From Phoronis australis (Eukaryota; Phoronida; Phoronidae), in assembly GCA_002633005.1 (NCBI GenBank), contig NMRA01000595.1:34423-98422 (forward strand): a DNA stretch of 64,000 bases. Direction: 5' to 3'. Below, in pieces: positions 34,483 to 48,000 of the stretch. A program made the translations under genes and the position numbers. The number at the start of each line of letters is the position of its first letter. The stretch's first letter is position 1. The notes under the pieces were generated by a model. The model saw only the letters and a list, made by a program, of their open reading frames with translations, did no database searches and was not told where the DNA came from.

Positions 34483-37400
34483 TCGTCACTTTGTTATCAG
34501 CACATCGTTTGAATGATTGAGACGAAGCCTTTGTAGTCTCACACGAACACTTCAAGTCCACTCGTAGATTTTACTTTCGTGTATTTAGATGAGATGCGTT
34601 TGTTGCTCCAGGGTCAACGTAGGCCCATGCGCGGCTTAACTATACACAAAGGCGCATGTGGGTGCCCCGGCCTCAGTGTACAGGGTGTGCCTTTCAAAAG
34701 CAATAAATTAAAAAAAAACTAAAACAATATGGTTCTGATTTGTTTAACGTTATTGAAAAATCTAACTGGGGTGCAGTATTTTTTCGTAAAATAAAACCCA
34801 CCTTAGTTGAGCGAAATTGATGCGGGATTTTTTTTTAATGATCGTTTTACAAACTTACTCTTGCATGCTTACGTATCTTGTGAAGTTTTTCAAAGCATTA
34901 AAAGCCTGACATTGATGCGGGCGGCCCTTGTTTAGACGGTGAGCGCAAGTCTCGCGAAGAGCAAAACCAACTATACTTAAGTTGTTTTCCTAAACCCGGC
35001 TGTGTCAAAGAAACTGAATTTTTATTTAGACCCCAGCTGTAAAAATGAGAAGTGATTTTGGTCTTGCAAAGAAAGTGAAAGTTCGTTTAGTTGCTGAGAA
35101 ATTCTCGACGAAAATTGGGAGTTGGGAAAGGGGGAGGTTGGGCACGGGGGAGCGGAGGATGGGTTCAAATTGTAGAATCCACGATGTATGAGTTCAAACA
35201 CACAGATCCCCTTGACTTCGAAATTTCGATGTCTTGAGAAACATTAACTCAGCATTGCTGGATTGTCAGTACATCTTTTAATTATTTTAAAACTATGGTG
35301 AGACATAAGTAATGCAACCACAACTTAAATTCCTTCGAATCGGTATAAGCATTTTGAAAATTGTCCCATTGGTCATTTTTATGCTCGCTTTATATTTGCG
35401 AACACGTCCTGAACGCTAGCAAGAAAATTAATGCACGAAAAGCAAACTCTTTGTCGAATATTCAAAATTAGTCGAGTCGTTTTGATGTCATTCTTATCAG
35501 ATATTATCAGATAATCAATACCAACCTTTCGCTAAACTGGTCATTCAAAATCAATATGATAAACAAATTTGACTGATCAATCAATTTCTGTATTCGACTG
35601 AGTTGGAGGTGCCAATTTGATTCCGAATCACGACTCATCAAACAGAGTACCACACGTAACACTTCATGCAGCACCATTCCTTGAAAACCATTAATTGTTT
35701 TGGGTCACTGTTTTGGGGCGACATTATTTGGTTTGATTTTCATTACACGTGATAAAACCGTGCAGTCAACGAATGGAATTCATTATTGTTGAGTCATAAT
35801 GACCTTTTTAACTGGACTCGAGTTTAACAGCGTTTGAGAACTTGGCCCCACAGCCTTAGTCTAATTCGTCTTAATCCAACCCACCGGTAGTGTGTATTAT
35901 TTTATTATGTTTTATTTTTATCAAGTTTACCAATAGATCAACAAGTCAACTTTCCACATATTTGTGACCTTGGCGGTTTTATGGACAAGTGGTGAACAAT
36001 CAAGTACGGCGTCCGCTAATTAAAATCATGATTTTTTTAGAAAATGCGGTCATCTGATTGCTTTTGGGCTCATGGTACGGTTGTTCAATAATGAATATTA
36101 TAAATATGTAGTTTTGTATGTGTACTAAAAATTTGACGCGCCACAGTCGGAGACTACTCGGTGACCGTTTGCACGAAACAGTCCCAAATAGGGACTCAAC
36201 TAAGGTCCCTAAGTCTTTTTGCATATTTTTTATTTGCGTTTTTATGGACTTAAAGATGCAATATTTTTCTATCATTTCATCTTTATTATGAGCTCCTTTT
36301 TGATTAATGACAGTTCCTAATCATAACTAAAAACTGAGCACAGAGTTCATTGAAAATAAATAACTCAGTCCTTAAATTGGGGGTGTTGGCATAAAAACGT
36401 AGAGTTCACTTTCGATTTGTATCAAAGTCAAAATTTGACTTAGTAATGAAACTAAAACAACACAAGAAAGTGCAATCGTTTGTTTTCACAAGTCCGAAAA
36501 TACGCAGTAGATGTAGGAAACTTGGTTGAGACCCTATTTGGGACTCCGGTTTCATACAACCGGCGGCCCGGAGCACAAGTGTTCGCTAAAAATCCCACCG
36601 TTTAGCTCAGGTGAGTGGAGAATTTTGTCAGGCACCCTTTCGTAGAGAATTTTATCAGAAAGGAATCCTTTCTTAGTAGAAATGGTGGTGGAAAAATGTC
36701 ATCCTTCTGCCTGCAGCGGCACGCAGTCCGCACTTCCGCCACGGGCGGGGGGTCCCGGGGCATCACGACCCTGCCGGGTAGCCTATGGTGAGTCTTTGGT
36801 TCGCCAACCAGTTGTCGTGTGGCAGTTGGCTTCCTGAGTCATTAACAGGCTCAGAAAAGGCCTATTTTTGTTCATTTCACGACGTCTGGGTTACTGATAT
36901 TTATTTTTAAAGGTAGTAACCTAGCCGAGGTCGACATTTCAGTAAGCACTCAGGCGGGCGACTTGCCGGCCGGGCGAGATTGCGGCCTAATTCAATTACG
37001 CACTAAAACGCACGAAAGGGCAAATACGCTTGTGATGAATTTCCATGTTTTTACAAGATGAAAATGATTTTCATCGGCTTTAAAACGAGCCGAATGGCGA
37101 TCATTTTATTTTGTACGATTCCGTGTCGATGAATGCATCATATGTTTCACTCCTCAAATACACCTGGCACATTCTTTTAATTATCTGCACCAGATGGCAC
37201 TGTGTACAGGTGCGCTTTCTATCCACCAATCACGAGTCACAGGGACAACCGATAACGAGGCTCGCTTAGATATGTCGATAAATTACTCGCAACTCAAAAA
37301 ATTTTCACATTATTTGGTACTTCTCAGAAGATTTTCAAAGGAATCTCCAATCTAACATTCTTCTCGCAACGGAGAAACACCTGTGCAACTGCTAACGCCA
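34483..37400. other. Intergenic region with an inverted repeat and a GC-rich island
   Basis: No coding region recognised. Two arms of about 30 bases around GTCCCAAATAGGGACTC (36180) and its inverted form GAGACCCTATTTGGGAC (36525) face each other about 340 bp apart. At 36700-36790 there is a CpG-rich patch followed by TATG and a GTGAGT donor. It could be a promoter or non-coding first exon of the laminin gene. Confidence 0.45.
36690..36789 (+). promoter_or_regulatory. GC-rich island with candidate splice donor, possible laminin promoter
   Basis: A clear base-composition outlier (ACGGGCGGGGGGTCCCGGGG) in AT-rich surroundings, ending in CCTATG followed by GTGAGT. The laminin start exon begins after a good acceptor at 39322 (TCTTTTCAG), so an untranslated exon must lie upstream. 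Another donor-like site, CACG followed by GTAAGC, is at about 37419. Neither can be proven from sequence. Confidence 0.3.
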
Positions 37401-38489
37401 TGGACTTGTATTTATCACGGTAAGCACCAAACACAACCGGTCACTAGAGACGCTAATTCACTGACAATAATTCGCCATTTCTGTGAGGGTGAATTCTGAA
37501 CAGCTGAATCACCAAATATCTAAGGGTGGGCACTGACGACACTGTCACTTACATAAACAAACGGACAGCCTGACTGATACCCATCATTTGAACATATTTA
37601 ATGAGTGATATTTTAGGAAGCTGAGTGTTTGGTACGAAAAGTTAGGCCTGCTCATTTCAAAATACAGGAAATAAAATCAAATGAAACATGCATGTACATG
37701 GGGCCAGTGGATTTGCTATAAACTTTCACCCATGGACCCTTTGTGGATGTGGTCTCATATTCAAGTAACTAGCCCGGCGGGCCAGCACATTTATTTGCTT
37801 AAGCTCAAACACTGGCCAGAACCGCTGTGTTGAACGCTCATAAATCTTGAAATTTTAAGCATTTAGGAACTTCTGTTTGTCATTCGCATTGTGAGTTTAT
37901 GCCAAATAGTAACAATTAAACAAACATTGTTTTGAAAGTAAGTTTAAACGTAATACTATCAATAAGCAAATAACGGTTAGAGTTACAATACTATGTTTGT
38001 TAGCTCAGCTTTGCACTTTATAACATGTGCAGATACGATTTAAGTTCCAGTGGAAAGCTATTGTAGCTTTCAAACTCTGCAATGGTGTCTTGTTGATACT
38101 TTAAAAAAATAACGGAAATCTTTGCCTTAGCGTTGCGATTCCGCCGAATAGTTTTGCAAACTATGTGAATGTCTTTACACGTGCAGACATTGTCTGTTCG
38201 CAATTCTTGCGCTGCATAACATTTTTCTAATCTCACAGTCACTTCTGAGCCTTTTTTGACAAATCACAGTGATTTCATTTCACGTCAGTTCAGTCACTTT
38301 TTTCTGCGTTCGCTGGTCTTTTTCTTCTGGCGCGCCACACTCAACTCACCCACGTGGCCATGTCTGTGAAATAGGCAGGCAACATTTACTTTTTGTAATT
38401 ACAATTTTGCCAAAGCAAAAATTTTCTCTGAATATCGGTCTCCTTGTGTTAAAATACTAACAATTTAAATGCAGTAATAATCAGCTCTG

Positions 38490-38960
38490 ATAATTTATTG
38501 TGACATGTACTCAATCTCTTGGAAGAAGAATAGTTGATTGAAGAATCACGGAAAATATACAGTTTACCAGTAGGTAATATACAGTTTACCAATAGGTAAT
38601 GTACAGTTTACCAATAGGTAATATACAGTTTACCAATGGGTAATGTAAAATTTTACCAATAGGTAATATACAGTTTACCAATAGGTAATGTACAGTTTAC
38701 CAATAGGTAATATACAGTTTACCTAATGTACAGTTTACCAATAGGTAATATACAGTTTACCAATAGGTAATGCTGATCATATTTCATGACTCTGAAAGCC
38801 AACACAAAAGCTCGCTCCACAACTTCAACAGCAGAATAATGGTATACTGGCAACTTTGTTTGCACTGAATTTAGCTTACCCAAGGAAGAGTGTATGGACA
38901 TTAATTTTGTTTCAGATTTTATTTGGCCATTTTTTGCCCACAGCGGTGCTAATCTTTATT
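38490..38960 (+). repeat. Dispersed repeat containing the 22-bp minisatellite
   Basis: Homologous to 31395-31680 in the TSEN15 intron: same orientation, same order of landmarks, moderate divergence. The copy here is longer because of the internal array. Confidence 0.65.
38554..38768 (+). repeat. Minisatellite, 10 units of about 22 bp
   Basis: Units AATATACAGTTTACCAATAG+GT alternate largely with AATGTACAGTTTACCAATAG+GT, giving a 44-bp higher-order period. One unit is 23 bp and one is cut to 16 bp. The array sits inside a dispersed repeat whose other copy, at 31395-31680, has a single CCAATAGGT at the same position. Confidence 0.93.
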
Positions 38961-39345
38961 TTCAGAGCTTTGCACCAATAGTAGACTGGACTGGACCTTG
39001 CTTTAGAGAATACTGGACCTATTTAAGTGGAATCATCTTGTTCTCTAAATAACGTTACAATATGTCCAACCAGTATGATTACTAATGTAATAGGGCAAGA
39101 CTTCTGATCTTTAAAATGTTAGCAGTTGTATAATGCTACTCTCTGATTTGTTCATAAATCTACGAGCACAAATCTCAAAATGAGTCAGGGGTAGAGACCA
39201 GAATCAAATTTACTTTTTGGCCTAATCCTGCTTTTTAGTTCATTGCTTTCGTTGTCTGCCTCGATATTGACATTTGAATATACACTGACAGTGAATGAAA
39301 TGATTTTCTTGTTTCTTTTCAGTATGAAGTAATCCGTCCAGAGCA

Positions 39346-42076
39346 ATGATGAATATGAATCTGCCATTGGCATTATGCGTAGTACTTTTAAGTGTTTCTA
39401 TTGGTCAAGCAGCCGTGACAATCAAGGACAATCGCTGTGAAGAATCGACGCCTTCTGGAATCGTGTACAAGGCATGCCTGGGAGCGAGTACATATCCAAA
39501 ACCATACGGCAACACAACAGTACTGATCTCGCCCAGCGATATAACTTGTGGAAACCCTGCAAAGGATTATATTGACTTTAAGACACAGACTCCAGTAAGT
39601 TCCCATTCTCTCTGCAGTGTAGCAAATGTTGACCATCCATTATTTGTGAAATTCACATTATATCCAGGTTCTCATTCACTTCCTTAAACACTTTAATGAG
39701 TAAAACAGAGCTGAGAGGAGTGGGAGACACCTTTGTGTTATGGTCAATTGTCAGCCAGTAAAGCCAGGCTTTGAACTCAAAGGGGGGTCCACGGCTCAAA
39801 CCACTGAGCCACTCTAATGAAACTTGACTCCAAAGTATGTCCTTTTCAATTTTGCACCTGTGACCTGTGAATTGTACTAAGAATGTTATTCAACAAAGTC
39901 AGCTTTCCATTACTAGATGTTTTTCGAAACATTTTTGTGCGATATTCAAGTTCCGGAAGTCGAAAGTGTGAGTCAAATTTGTCCACCTTATCCAGCATGG
40001 CTGTTTTGTGCTGTACTGTGAACTGTTGTTTAAAATTTAAGTGAAGTTATAGTAAACTTCTATTGACATTTCATTAAGGTTTTTGTGTTTATAAATTAAT
40101 CCATTGGTGCTTGTGTATAAATCGCAAACATCCTTATAGGTTTCAAAACTTTTTAGTGGCTCTGATACAGAATTTTCAAATTTGACGGAAATTACATATA
40201 AATCCATTAGTTCAAAAGTCCATGTTTGTACTGTGGTGAGTTTGTGTGCCACTGTATAACTTTGACTGTATTGTTGTCAAAAGACCAAAATGTCTTGATT
40301 TGCTTAAGAAATGACTTGTCTCTCATTTTGCAATTAGATTTTCAAACTCTTATGTGATCCAAACTTGTCTAGATAAAATTCATCAAACTTGTAGCTGTGA
40401 TGAGTCCAAATAGGTTTTGCGGAAAACTGCTTTTATGTTGTACATAATTGATGAAAGAAATGAATGACCTTAGTTTACCACTGCTATAGCCTAGAGTACT
40501 TATTGGTGTCTGGTGCAATGAGCACACGCCTGATGAAACATCGTGTATTAAACAAATAGGGCACTCTTTTGAATGCCCATAGCGATTGTTCATTGCTTGG
40601 AAGACTGTTTTTTATCATTCTAATTATTTCTTGCTTCTTAGGAAAAGTGCAGTGGAGACCAGCACTCAGCTGAGAAACTTTATGACTTCAAGCGTAGAAG
40701 GCCAGACTTCACCACATGGTGGCAATCACAAACGTGCACTGACTATGGTGCAGACATTCAGGCGGTGATCACAATCTCATTCGGCAAGATGCTTATGCTG
40801 GCTGACAATATCGACATTGATTTTCGCTCGGCTCGGCCACGCGATGCCGTCATAGAAAAGTCCATGGATTATGGAAAAACATGGACGCCGCTGCAAGCTT
40901 TCTCACGTGACTGCAGCAAGTATACGTCGATTGTGAAGAACGGTACAAAAGTTTATGGGAACGTTGAGGATATTACTCTGGAGAAGCCATACACTGTTGT
41001 GTGTGATGAGAGATACAGTGGACCTGTGGCCAGCCCAATGATTCTTGGCATTTTGGAGAGGTAAGGAGAGGAGAGTGAGATAGGGGGGTCGGCAAGGCAT
41101 TCACTGAATGTGTCACCACAGGGATTATAGGATGCTCGGAGGTGTTGAGTCAGAGGACAGGTGGAGAAAGGAGGGTGGAGGGGGGCAGAAGAGATCTGAT
41201 GTGTGAAAGGGGATATGATAGTAGTATGGAGCAAGGAAGGGCGAGAGGCTCATGTAAGTGGAGAGTTTGGGGGAGGGTGGTATGAAATAACGGAGGCGTT
41301 GGAATTGGGATTGGTGCTATGAGAGGGATGGGGAAATGAGAGAATGATAATTGTCTATAGATAAATGGTGGTATATAAGTATCCTTCGGACTTTTTTAAT
41401 GAATGACTGCTTTTTCATGTAGTTCTTTAATTATTTTTACTGCACTCTTACAAATTAAATCGTTTCGGAATTACTGACCAGAGTTACTAGTGAGCAAGAA
41501 ATTTGAAGTAAAACAGACAACATGCATGCTCAGATGACAAGGCCGCAGCTATAAATACGCAGTCTTCTGGGTAAATGTCAAATACACGTTGTTTGTATTC
41601 TCACACTCAATTTCAATTTTTTGAAAGGTCAAACAGCATTGTGGGTAAGGTCATGCAGCATTGTGGGTAAATTCAAGCGATTCAATCTTAGTAGACAAGA
41701 TGAGGGAACGAAAAACGTAAAGAGAAAACATTTATCATTAAGTCATGGAGTTAATTATGACAAAATCTTTGTGAAGAAATGAAAAAAAATGTCAATGAAT
41801 TTATTAAGTAATAGCTTTATAGATTAATTCACTCTGTTTATCACTAATGCGTTAACGTTTTTGTAGGTACCGTGATGTCTTCGGTATTGGGCCGGGCAGT
41901 GACCTCAACCCCCTGTACAGGTCATTCAATATGACCCCGTGGAATGACTTCCACCTGCTGAGTGACCTGAGGATTCACCTGACCAACCCGGCCATCGACG
42001 GCTGTGGAACATCCAGCACTTACGTGGATCAGCTGATGAGTTTCTTCGCCATTTCCCACATCACTATAGCGACAAG
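39346..42076 (+). CDS. Laminin: signal peptide and LN domain (exons 1-3)
   Basis: Residues 1-292. The start [20 protein letters not shown] is a hydrophobic signal peptide cut near GQA. The LN domain follows with [11 protein letters not shown], then TTWWQSQTC, the near-universal LN/netrin TWWQS motif. [20 protein letters not shown] resembles the laminin beta and netrin-4 form (ERSADFGRTW), whereas gamma chains have a different wording here. VVCDERYSG also follows the beta pattern (VVCESRYS). The exon borders are 39594, 40642-41060 and 41867-42076. LN domains polymerise laminin into the network; that is family knowledge. Confidence 0.9.
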
Positions 42077-45000
42077 GTAAGAATGAAGGTTTTGTGGCTG
42101 TTTACCCTAGATGACCTTTCATGATTGGTCAGATGAATCGTCTGCTCAATGAATTAACTCCCTTTTTACTACAGTAAAGTGACTTAAATTGATTTTTTGT
42201 CCCATTTCACGTGGTTTTATTACTTATTAGTTTTTTAACTTATCTGTTCCTAATAATCCTTTTGTTAAATAAATTTTACTGTCATTGGGAGATTGGATTG
42301 TTGAATTGTGGATAAAACTGTAAGTCAACTGACAGTTTTTTTTGTGAGCTAAGATTTATTTCAGCAAGCAAGGGCCTTGTATTGCCTTGCCTTTGTGAGC
42401 ACACAAGTTAGTGTCTTCAATGGTGTCTGGCAAAGTTAGAAAAAGTATGTCTTTGCTACTTTTAGTCACAAATTAATAGATTTACTTATCAAACAAACTT
42501 GTCACAAAATAACATTAATGTTACTAACACTACTGCTGGTGCTGTTAAGTAAGACTTTAATTGTGTAGAAAGTTTGAAATAATTGTCATGGTTGCCATAT
42601 TTAATTTTATTTTTACTGAATAATTCACTTGTCACTACATTTTGTTTTAAATCGATCAAGGATTCGTATCACTGTTTACACGATAATTGATTTTCACCTG
42701 CAAGGTGTTGGTGTAACCTGCATGGTCGTACCTGTCTGAGGAACAACGAGGGCCTATACTACTGCCAGTGTCAACACAACACAGCCGGGGTGGACTGTGA
42801 GAAGTGTAAGCCTCTGTACAACGAGCGTCCATGGGCCCCGGGACGCTATGATACAGAGGAAGCCAATGAATGTATCAGTAAGTAGGAAGTTCTGGACTAG
42901 TTTGGTTACCTGCCACCAGGAGGAGACTGACAGTTTAGTGTAGGAATTTTAGTTATTAATTTTCCCTTATTTGGACTCCTGCAGATGTTTGGTTTGTTAG
43001 TAAATCAATGTATACTGTACAAATTTCTAGTTTGGTTTGGTTCCCTGCCACTAGGAGCAGACTGGTAGTTTGATGTAGAAATTTCAGAAAAGACCAAATA
43101 ATTTTCTTAAAATTAATTTTTGCGGAGAAATTTGTCAAAGTAGAATTTCTGTTGCTGTCTATATTGTGTAAATGAATCACTTTATTGTAGTTTGAGAGTG
43201 CGGTAGAACAAAACAAAAACAATGAAATGCCGAATGATTTTGAAACTTCATTATGCATTTTTGAGTGCATCCCCCTTCTTAGCTGAAGTCATGAAAATCA
43301 GTATAAGATGCTTGTTTATCTCGATTACTAAAAGTAATCATGGTTTTCTCTCAGCCGTTTGTTGTTGCTCTCTTATCTATGATAATTTATTACCATGTTA
43401 TGCTGATTACAATCCTATCATAATACTTTAGATTGGGTGTACGTGACCGCAGTTTACTTAAACTATGTACTACATGATAAGGATGTTGACTTTAGAATAA
43501 GATTTTGTGTGTTTGTATTTGAATTGCTGGTCATTAAATAGTCACTTGGAGTGTATTAGACATTGCTGTTGTAAGGTCTATTGATGGCATTATTTTTACT
43601 GATCTCTTGGTTTCGTTGAAAAGGTTTGACCAAGATGGTGCCTGTTAGAACAAAATGACCTGAATTTATCCAAAGTAACTAAATAAACGCAGTACGTGTT
43701 GCTGTTCTTGTTGTTGTCAAGTGTGTCCCAGATATGTTTAACAACAAAAATCAAGTGTGAGAATCTAGAATTGGAATTTCCGGGAATTATTTTTTAGGAA
43801 TCTTGTACAATTCATCAAGTCAGAACAGGACTCTGGTTCTCTTATGTTTTCTGTTGAGGAAGTTATGCTTACTTTGTACTGTATGGCTGTAGTATACAGT
43901 ACAGTCACTGCTTGTACTGTATGGCTGTAGTATACAGTACAGTCACTGCTTGTACTGTAGGACATGAAGAGACTTCAATAGAATGAGCTGTTTAAAAGAA
44001 ATCAAATTTGTTGTTTTTCTACAATTCAGGTCTATGGTGGCACTTTTCTGTGGCTTTCTAAAGAAATTTCGGTATTTGCAGAGACATTTTTCGTCAAGAT
44101 TTCTGGGACCCTTGTTAGTTACTCCCTTAGGTTAACATTACATTGCAGCAAATCTTGGTTAATAACTGAAATTTTGTGTCAAAGCTGAAAACCTGACTTC
44201 TGTTAAACACCTAATTGTCTTTTATTTGTTGAATGTGTAGTCCACGTATCGTTATGAAAATGCTCATGGCTTAATTATTAATTACTAAAATTAGAAGTGT
44301 GGGTGGGAAGAACTGGCAGCTCCAGACTGCATGACTCATGAAATGACATGCCGTATCAAGTCAAATAATGACATCTTCATTTTTACCCAGAATGCAACTG
44401 CAGTGAGCATGCCGACAGCTGTAAGTATAACGAGACTCTCAGCGGAGGCCAGTGCATCGATTGTTATCACAACACAGAGGGCGTCCATTGTGAAACGTGC
44501 GTCTTGGGGTACTACAGAAATTTGTCGGTGTCACTCACTGATCCGGCAGCATGCACATGTGAGTGTTAACTGTTATTTTGTCATCATTAGCGGGCATGTA
44601 CTGCACTTTCATCACCAGGGGGAGTGTTTGTTTTGGCTGATGTCTTGAAAATGACAATGTCTTGTCCAAGTTGGCAAAGTTGCTGTGCACATTGGAGTCA
44701 GAGAAGATTCTCAGTGATTGTTAAAATATTTTGTAGAAACAGAAGCTGAGTTGATAGCCGAAGTGAACACAGCAAAAATGAAAAATGAAGTTAAAATGAT
44801 TCATATTTGTTTTAATTGCCAATAGTATTTTGAAAATTCTATGCACCCATATCATCTTTAAAACATTAAATTTTAGCCATTTCATTTACTTGACGTATTT
44901 TTGTCCAAAAACTCTTGTATCACGTCTGACTAGTTGGAGAACCCTGCAGAGGTAATCCTTGAACACCTGTAGATCAACTATGTCTGTGTGTTCCTTCAGG

Positions 45001-48000
45001 TGTCGTAATGTTTATTGTTGTCAACGTGATTTGAACGTTATTTTCAGCTTGTGCCTGTGAAGCCAATGGTGTTCTTAATGGTGACATGACGTGTCTGCGA
45101 GAACCCACAATCCTCAGCCCTATTGGTCAGTGCAGTTGTAAACCTCTGGTCAAAGGTCGGGCGTGTGATGTCTGCGTGGATGGCTACTATGGACTGTTGT
45201 TACCCCAGGACCTCGGTGTTTGTAAAGGTAAACACCCTTTTAGTAGTGTTTTTGGTTTTAGCACTGTGTTAGGCGTATTAGGGTTGACAGATTGACAGCA
45301 GGGAATTGTTTCTCGAAGAGGCCATTTTCTTTTGACTTTTGCTAAAACTAAGCCAGCTGACGGCTTAACCAGTTTCGCGAAGTCATGCTATGGCAAAAAG
45401 TCAGAAATTCTGGGTACAACTTGAAGCCAAAAGTCCGAAATCCATGTCCTGCTTTTGAACAGACTGAAATCCAAAAGACAAAAAATCCTTTTTTGTTACA
45501 ACTCTTTGATAAACAGGTCCCATTAGATCTAATGTAATGGTATTCACATTTAATATGTGAAATGTAGATAATTAGACTTTTCATTTTATTGTATTTTTAT
45601 TGTATCGAAACCAGTCAGACTGGAGTTTAGGGCTGGTGCACGTATCATTTTGACAAGTTTGTTGCCGTTGGTGATAAAATTACACCCATCCTGTTGTTCT
45701 TTAATTTGCCATCCTCTTGATCTATGATTTACTTCTACTGTGTGACACTGGTTTGTTTCAGAATGTCAATGTAATCTAAACGGCACTGGTGGTCCCACCA
45801 TCTGTGAACCTCACAAGGGTCAGTGTCCATGTAAGGTGACCATCGAGGGACGCGCCTGCGACCGCTGTATGGATACCTACTATGACTTTCCCTCAGGAGG
45901 GAGGGACGAGGTGGGTTTTCACTATGAACACTATTGAAAGAAATAAATTTTTTAAAAACAAGATTTTTTGCAACTCAGTTCTTCTTTGCTATGCTCTTTG
46001 GTCCTGTTTCGAAGGTCACAATTCAACAATCTTTTCCTTTTATCAGAAAAATACTAAATTTTATCACAATTTGTCTAGCTTTGTTGAAACTAATTGCAGA
46101 AAACTTTACGGTAATTTTTTCTCACACCATTTGCCTCCGTACAAGCCTTTGTTTTTGCGTCCTTTGGTATTACCAAGTTTAAAAGTTGCACATAGGTTTT
46201 ATGGGTGCACCACTGTGGACACAAATTTTGATCAATGACACAACATAAAATAAAAGAAATTAAATAATCCCAAACTTTTATTTTAATTTTTTTTTGTCTT
46301 TTTTATGAATAAAATTATGGTCAGGTTTGCTGTTTTCCAACGTGCATGGTGGTTTGTTCTGGGCCAGTGGACTGTTGCCTTGGACCTGATGAATTTGAAA
46401 GGTACCCTGAGAATTTTGGAGGGGGGGTCGCCTGAGACCTAGTGATTGGAAGTGTTGTGTACGTTATGTTTTCTATTTCCAGAAGTGTAAGAGCTGCTCA
46501 TGTACACTAGGTGCCAGCACTAGTCCTGTCTGTGACAAGGTCTCTGGACAGTGCTCTTGTCGTGCCAACATCGACGGGCGGCGATGTGAGAATGTGCAGG
46601 ATGGTCACTACTACCCGTACGTGGATAGCCTCCTTCTGAAGGCATCGAGAGGCACGTGTGATGAGAAGTCTAGTGTAGATACTGCAACATTCACTGGCCA
46701 GCACTATATGTCGTGTGCTGCTAATCAGACTCTTGTGTTTGACTACTTTGAGACCTCGCCACATCTAAAAGTCAATAGGTTAGTAACCTTCCAATTAGGT
46801 TTACATTACGAATGTTATAGCTATTATTCAAATTACAGAGTTTAATTTTTGAATGACTTCTGGCCTTGAATGCAATAAGTATAGTGGAATATAATCAACT
46901 TTCAATGGAAAGATTTATAAATTGAACCAGGTGGTTGGGAGGTTTTGCACTCAGTAAGTAGATTCTGTTGTATAGGATGTGGTTCTGCTGTTTGATTACA
47001 AGGCGATTTATGTAATCCAAAATTTACAACAAAGTGGATCAAATGATTGATACAGTATTGAGAAATATATTTTTAGGAAGTTAAGCTTAGCCATAATTTC
47101 TTTAGCCATCCAACACACAGCATGTCAAAATTTCAAAGATGGATTTATTTCTGAGGGTAGTCGATCCCAGACACTGTGACCACTGGTCACTAATTTTTTA
47201 TTCTCTTCTCATTCACTTCAAACCTACAAGTGGCTCTGTGCACCTCAAACCTAATACTCACTTTCAGTACATTCATGTTGGCTCTCCGATTCACCAATGT
47301 CTACGGACCGTGGACCAACTCTACACTTACCATGACTGTCCGTGGGAACTCAAATGCAGACGTGAGTAAATACAGTCAGCCAGGTGCTCCATTGTCTCCA
47401 CAGTGCCCTCTATCTCAAGGAGCAAATACATTGATGAAGGTCGACCTGTCGCCTGGTGAGTGATTTGTTAACTACATGTTTTTGCGAGTGCAGTGTGTGA
47501 CAGGCAAATAGTCTTACTCTGGATACCATGATTCCATGACTGGGCTTCTAAATTTGAAATGCAACTCCCTGAACCCCAGCCATCAGTATAGCAAACATCA
47601 AACCCGCAGTACAAATTCCATACCCGCACCCGTAAACTGCACCCACATGCCTAAAATACCTCCTACCCGGTGACCATATTTCTGTGTTAAGGCCATCTGA
47701 ATACTCAAAACATTCTTTCTAATGCTTGCTGAGTAGAACTTTATCGTTCCTTCCAGGGACCAACAATGCATGGACGTCATCTGGTGTTCTCGATGTCAGA
47801 TGTCGCTACCAGTTCACTCTGAATGTTGGATTCCCAGAGACGTCGGGCCGAGAAGTGAACATTGACTCCCTGGTGATACTTCCAGATGTTACAGAGTTTG
47901 AAGCATTCACTGAGAGCGGTAAGGATGTTGAAATGGGTTGTAAGGGAATTAATGTGATTTGGCAATGATGGATTTTTCGGAATTATATGTTTTGTAGATG

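Noticed and set aside
39388-39636. Minus-strand open frame over the laminin start exon
   Set aside because: It is antisense to the signal peptide and LN coding exon and has no family similarity.
39755-39820. Functional tRNA gene
   Set aside because: Only the A and B box words fit; stems, anticodon arm and acceptor are not recognisable.
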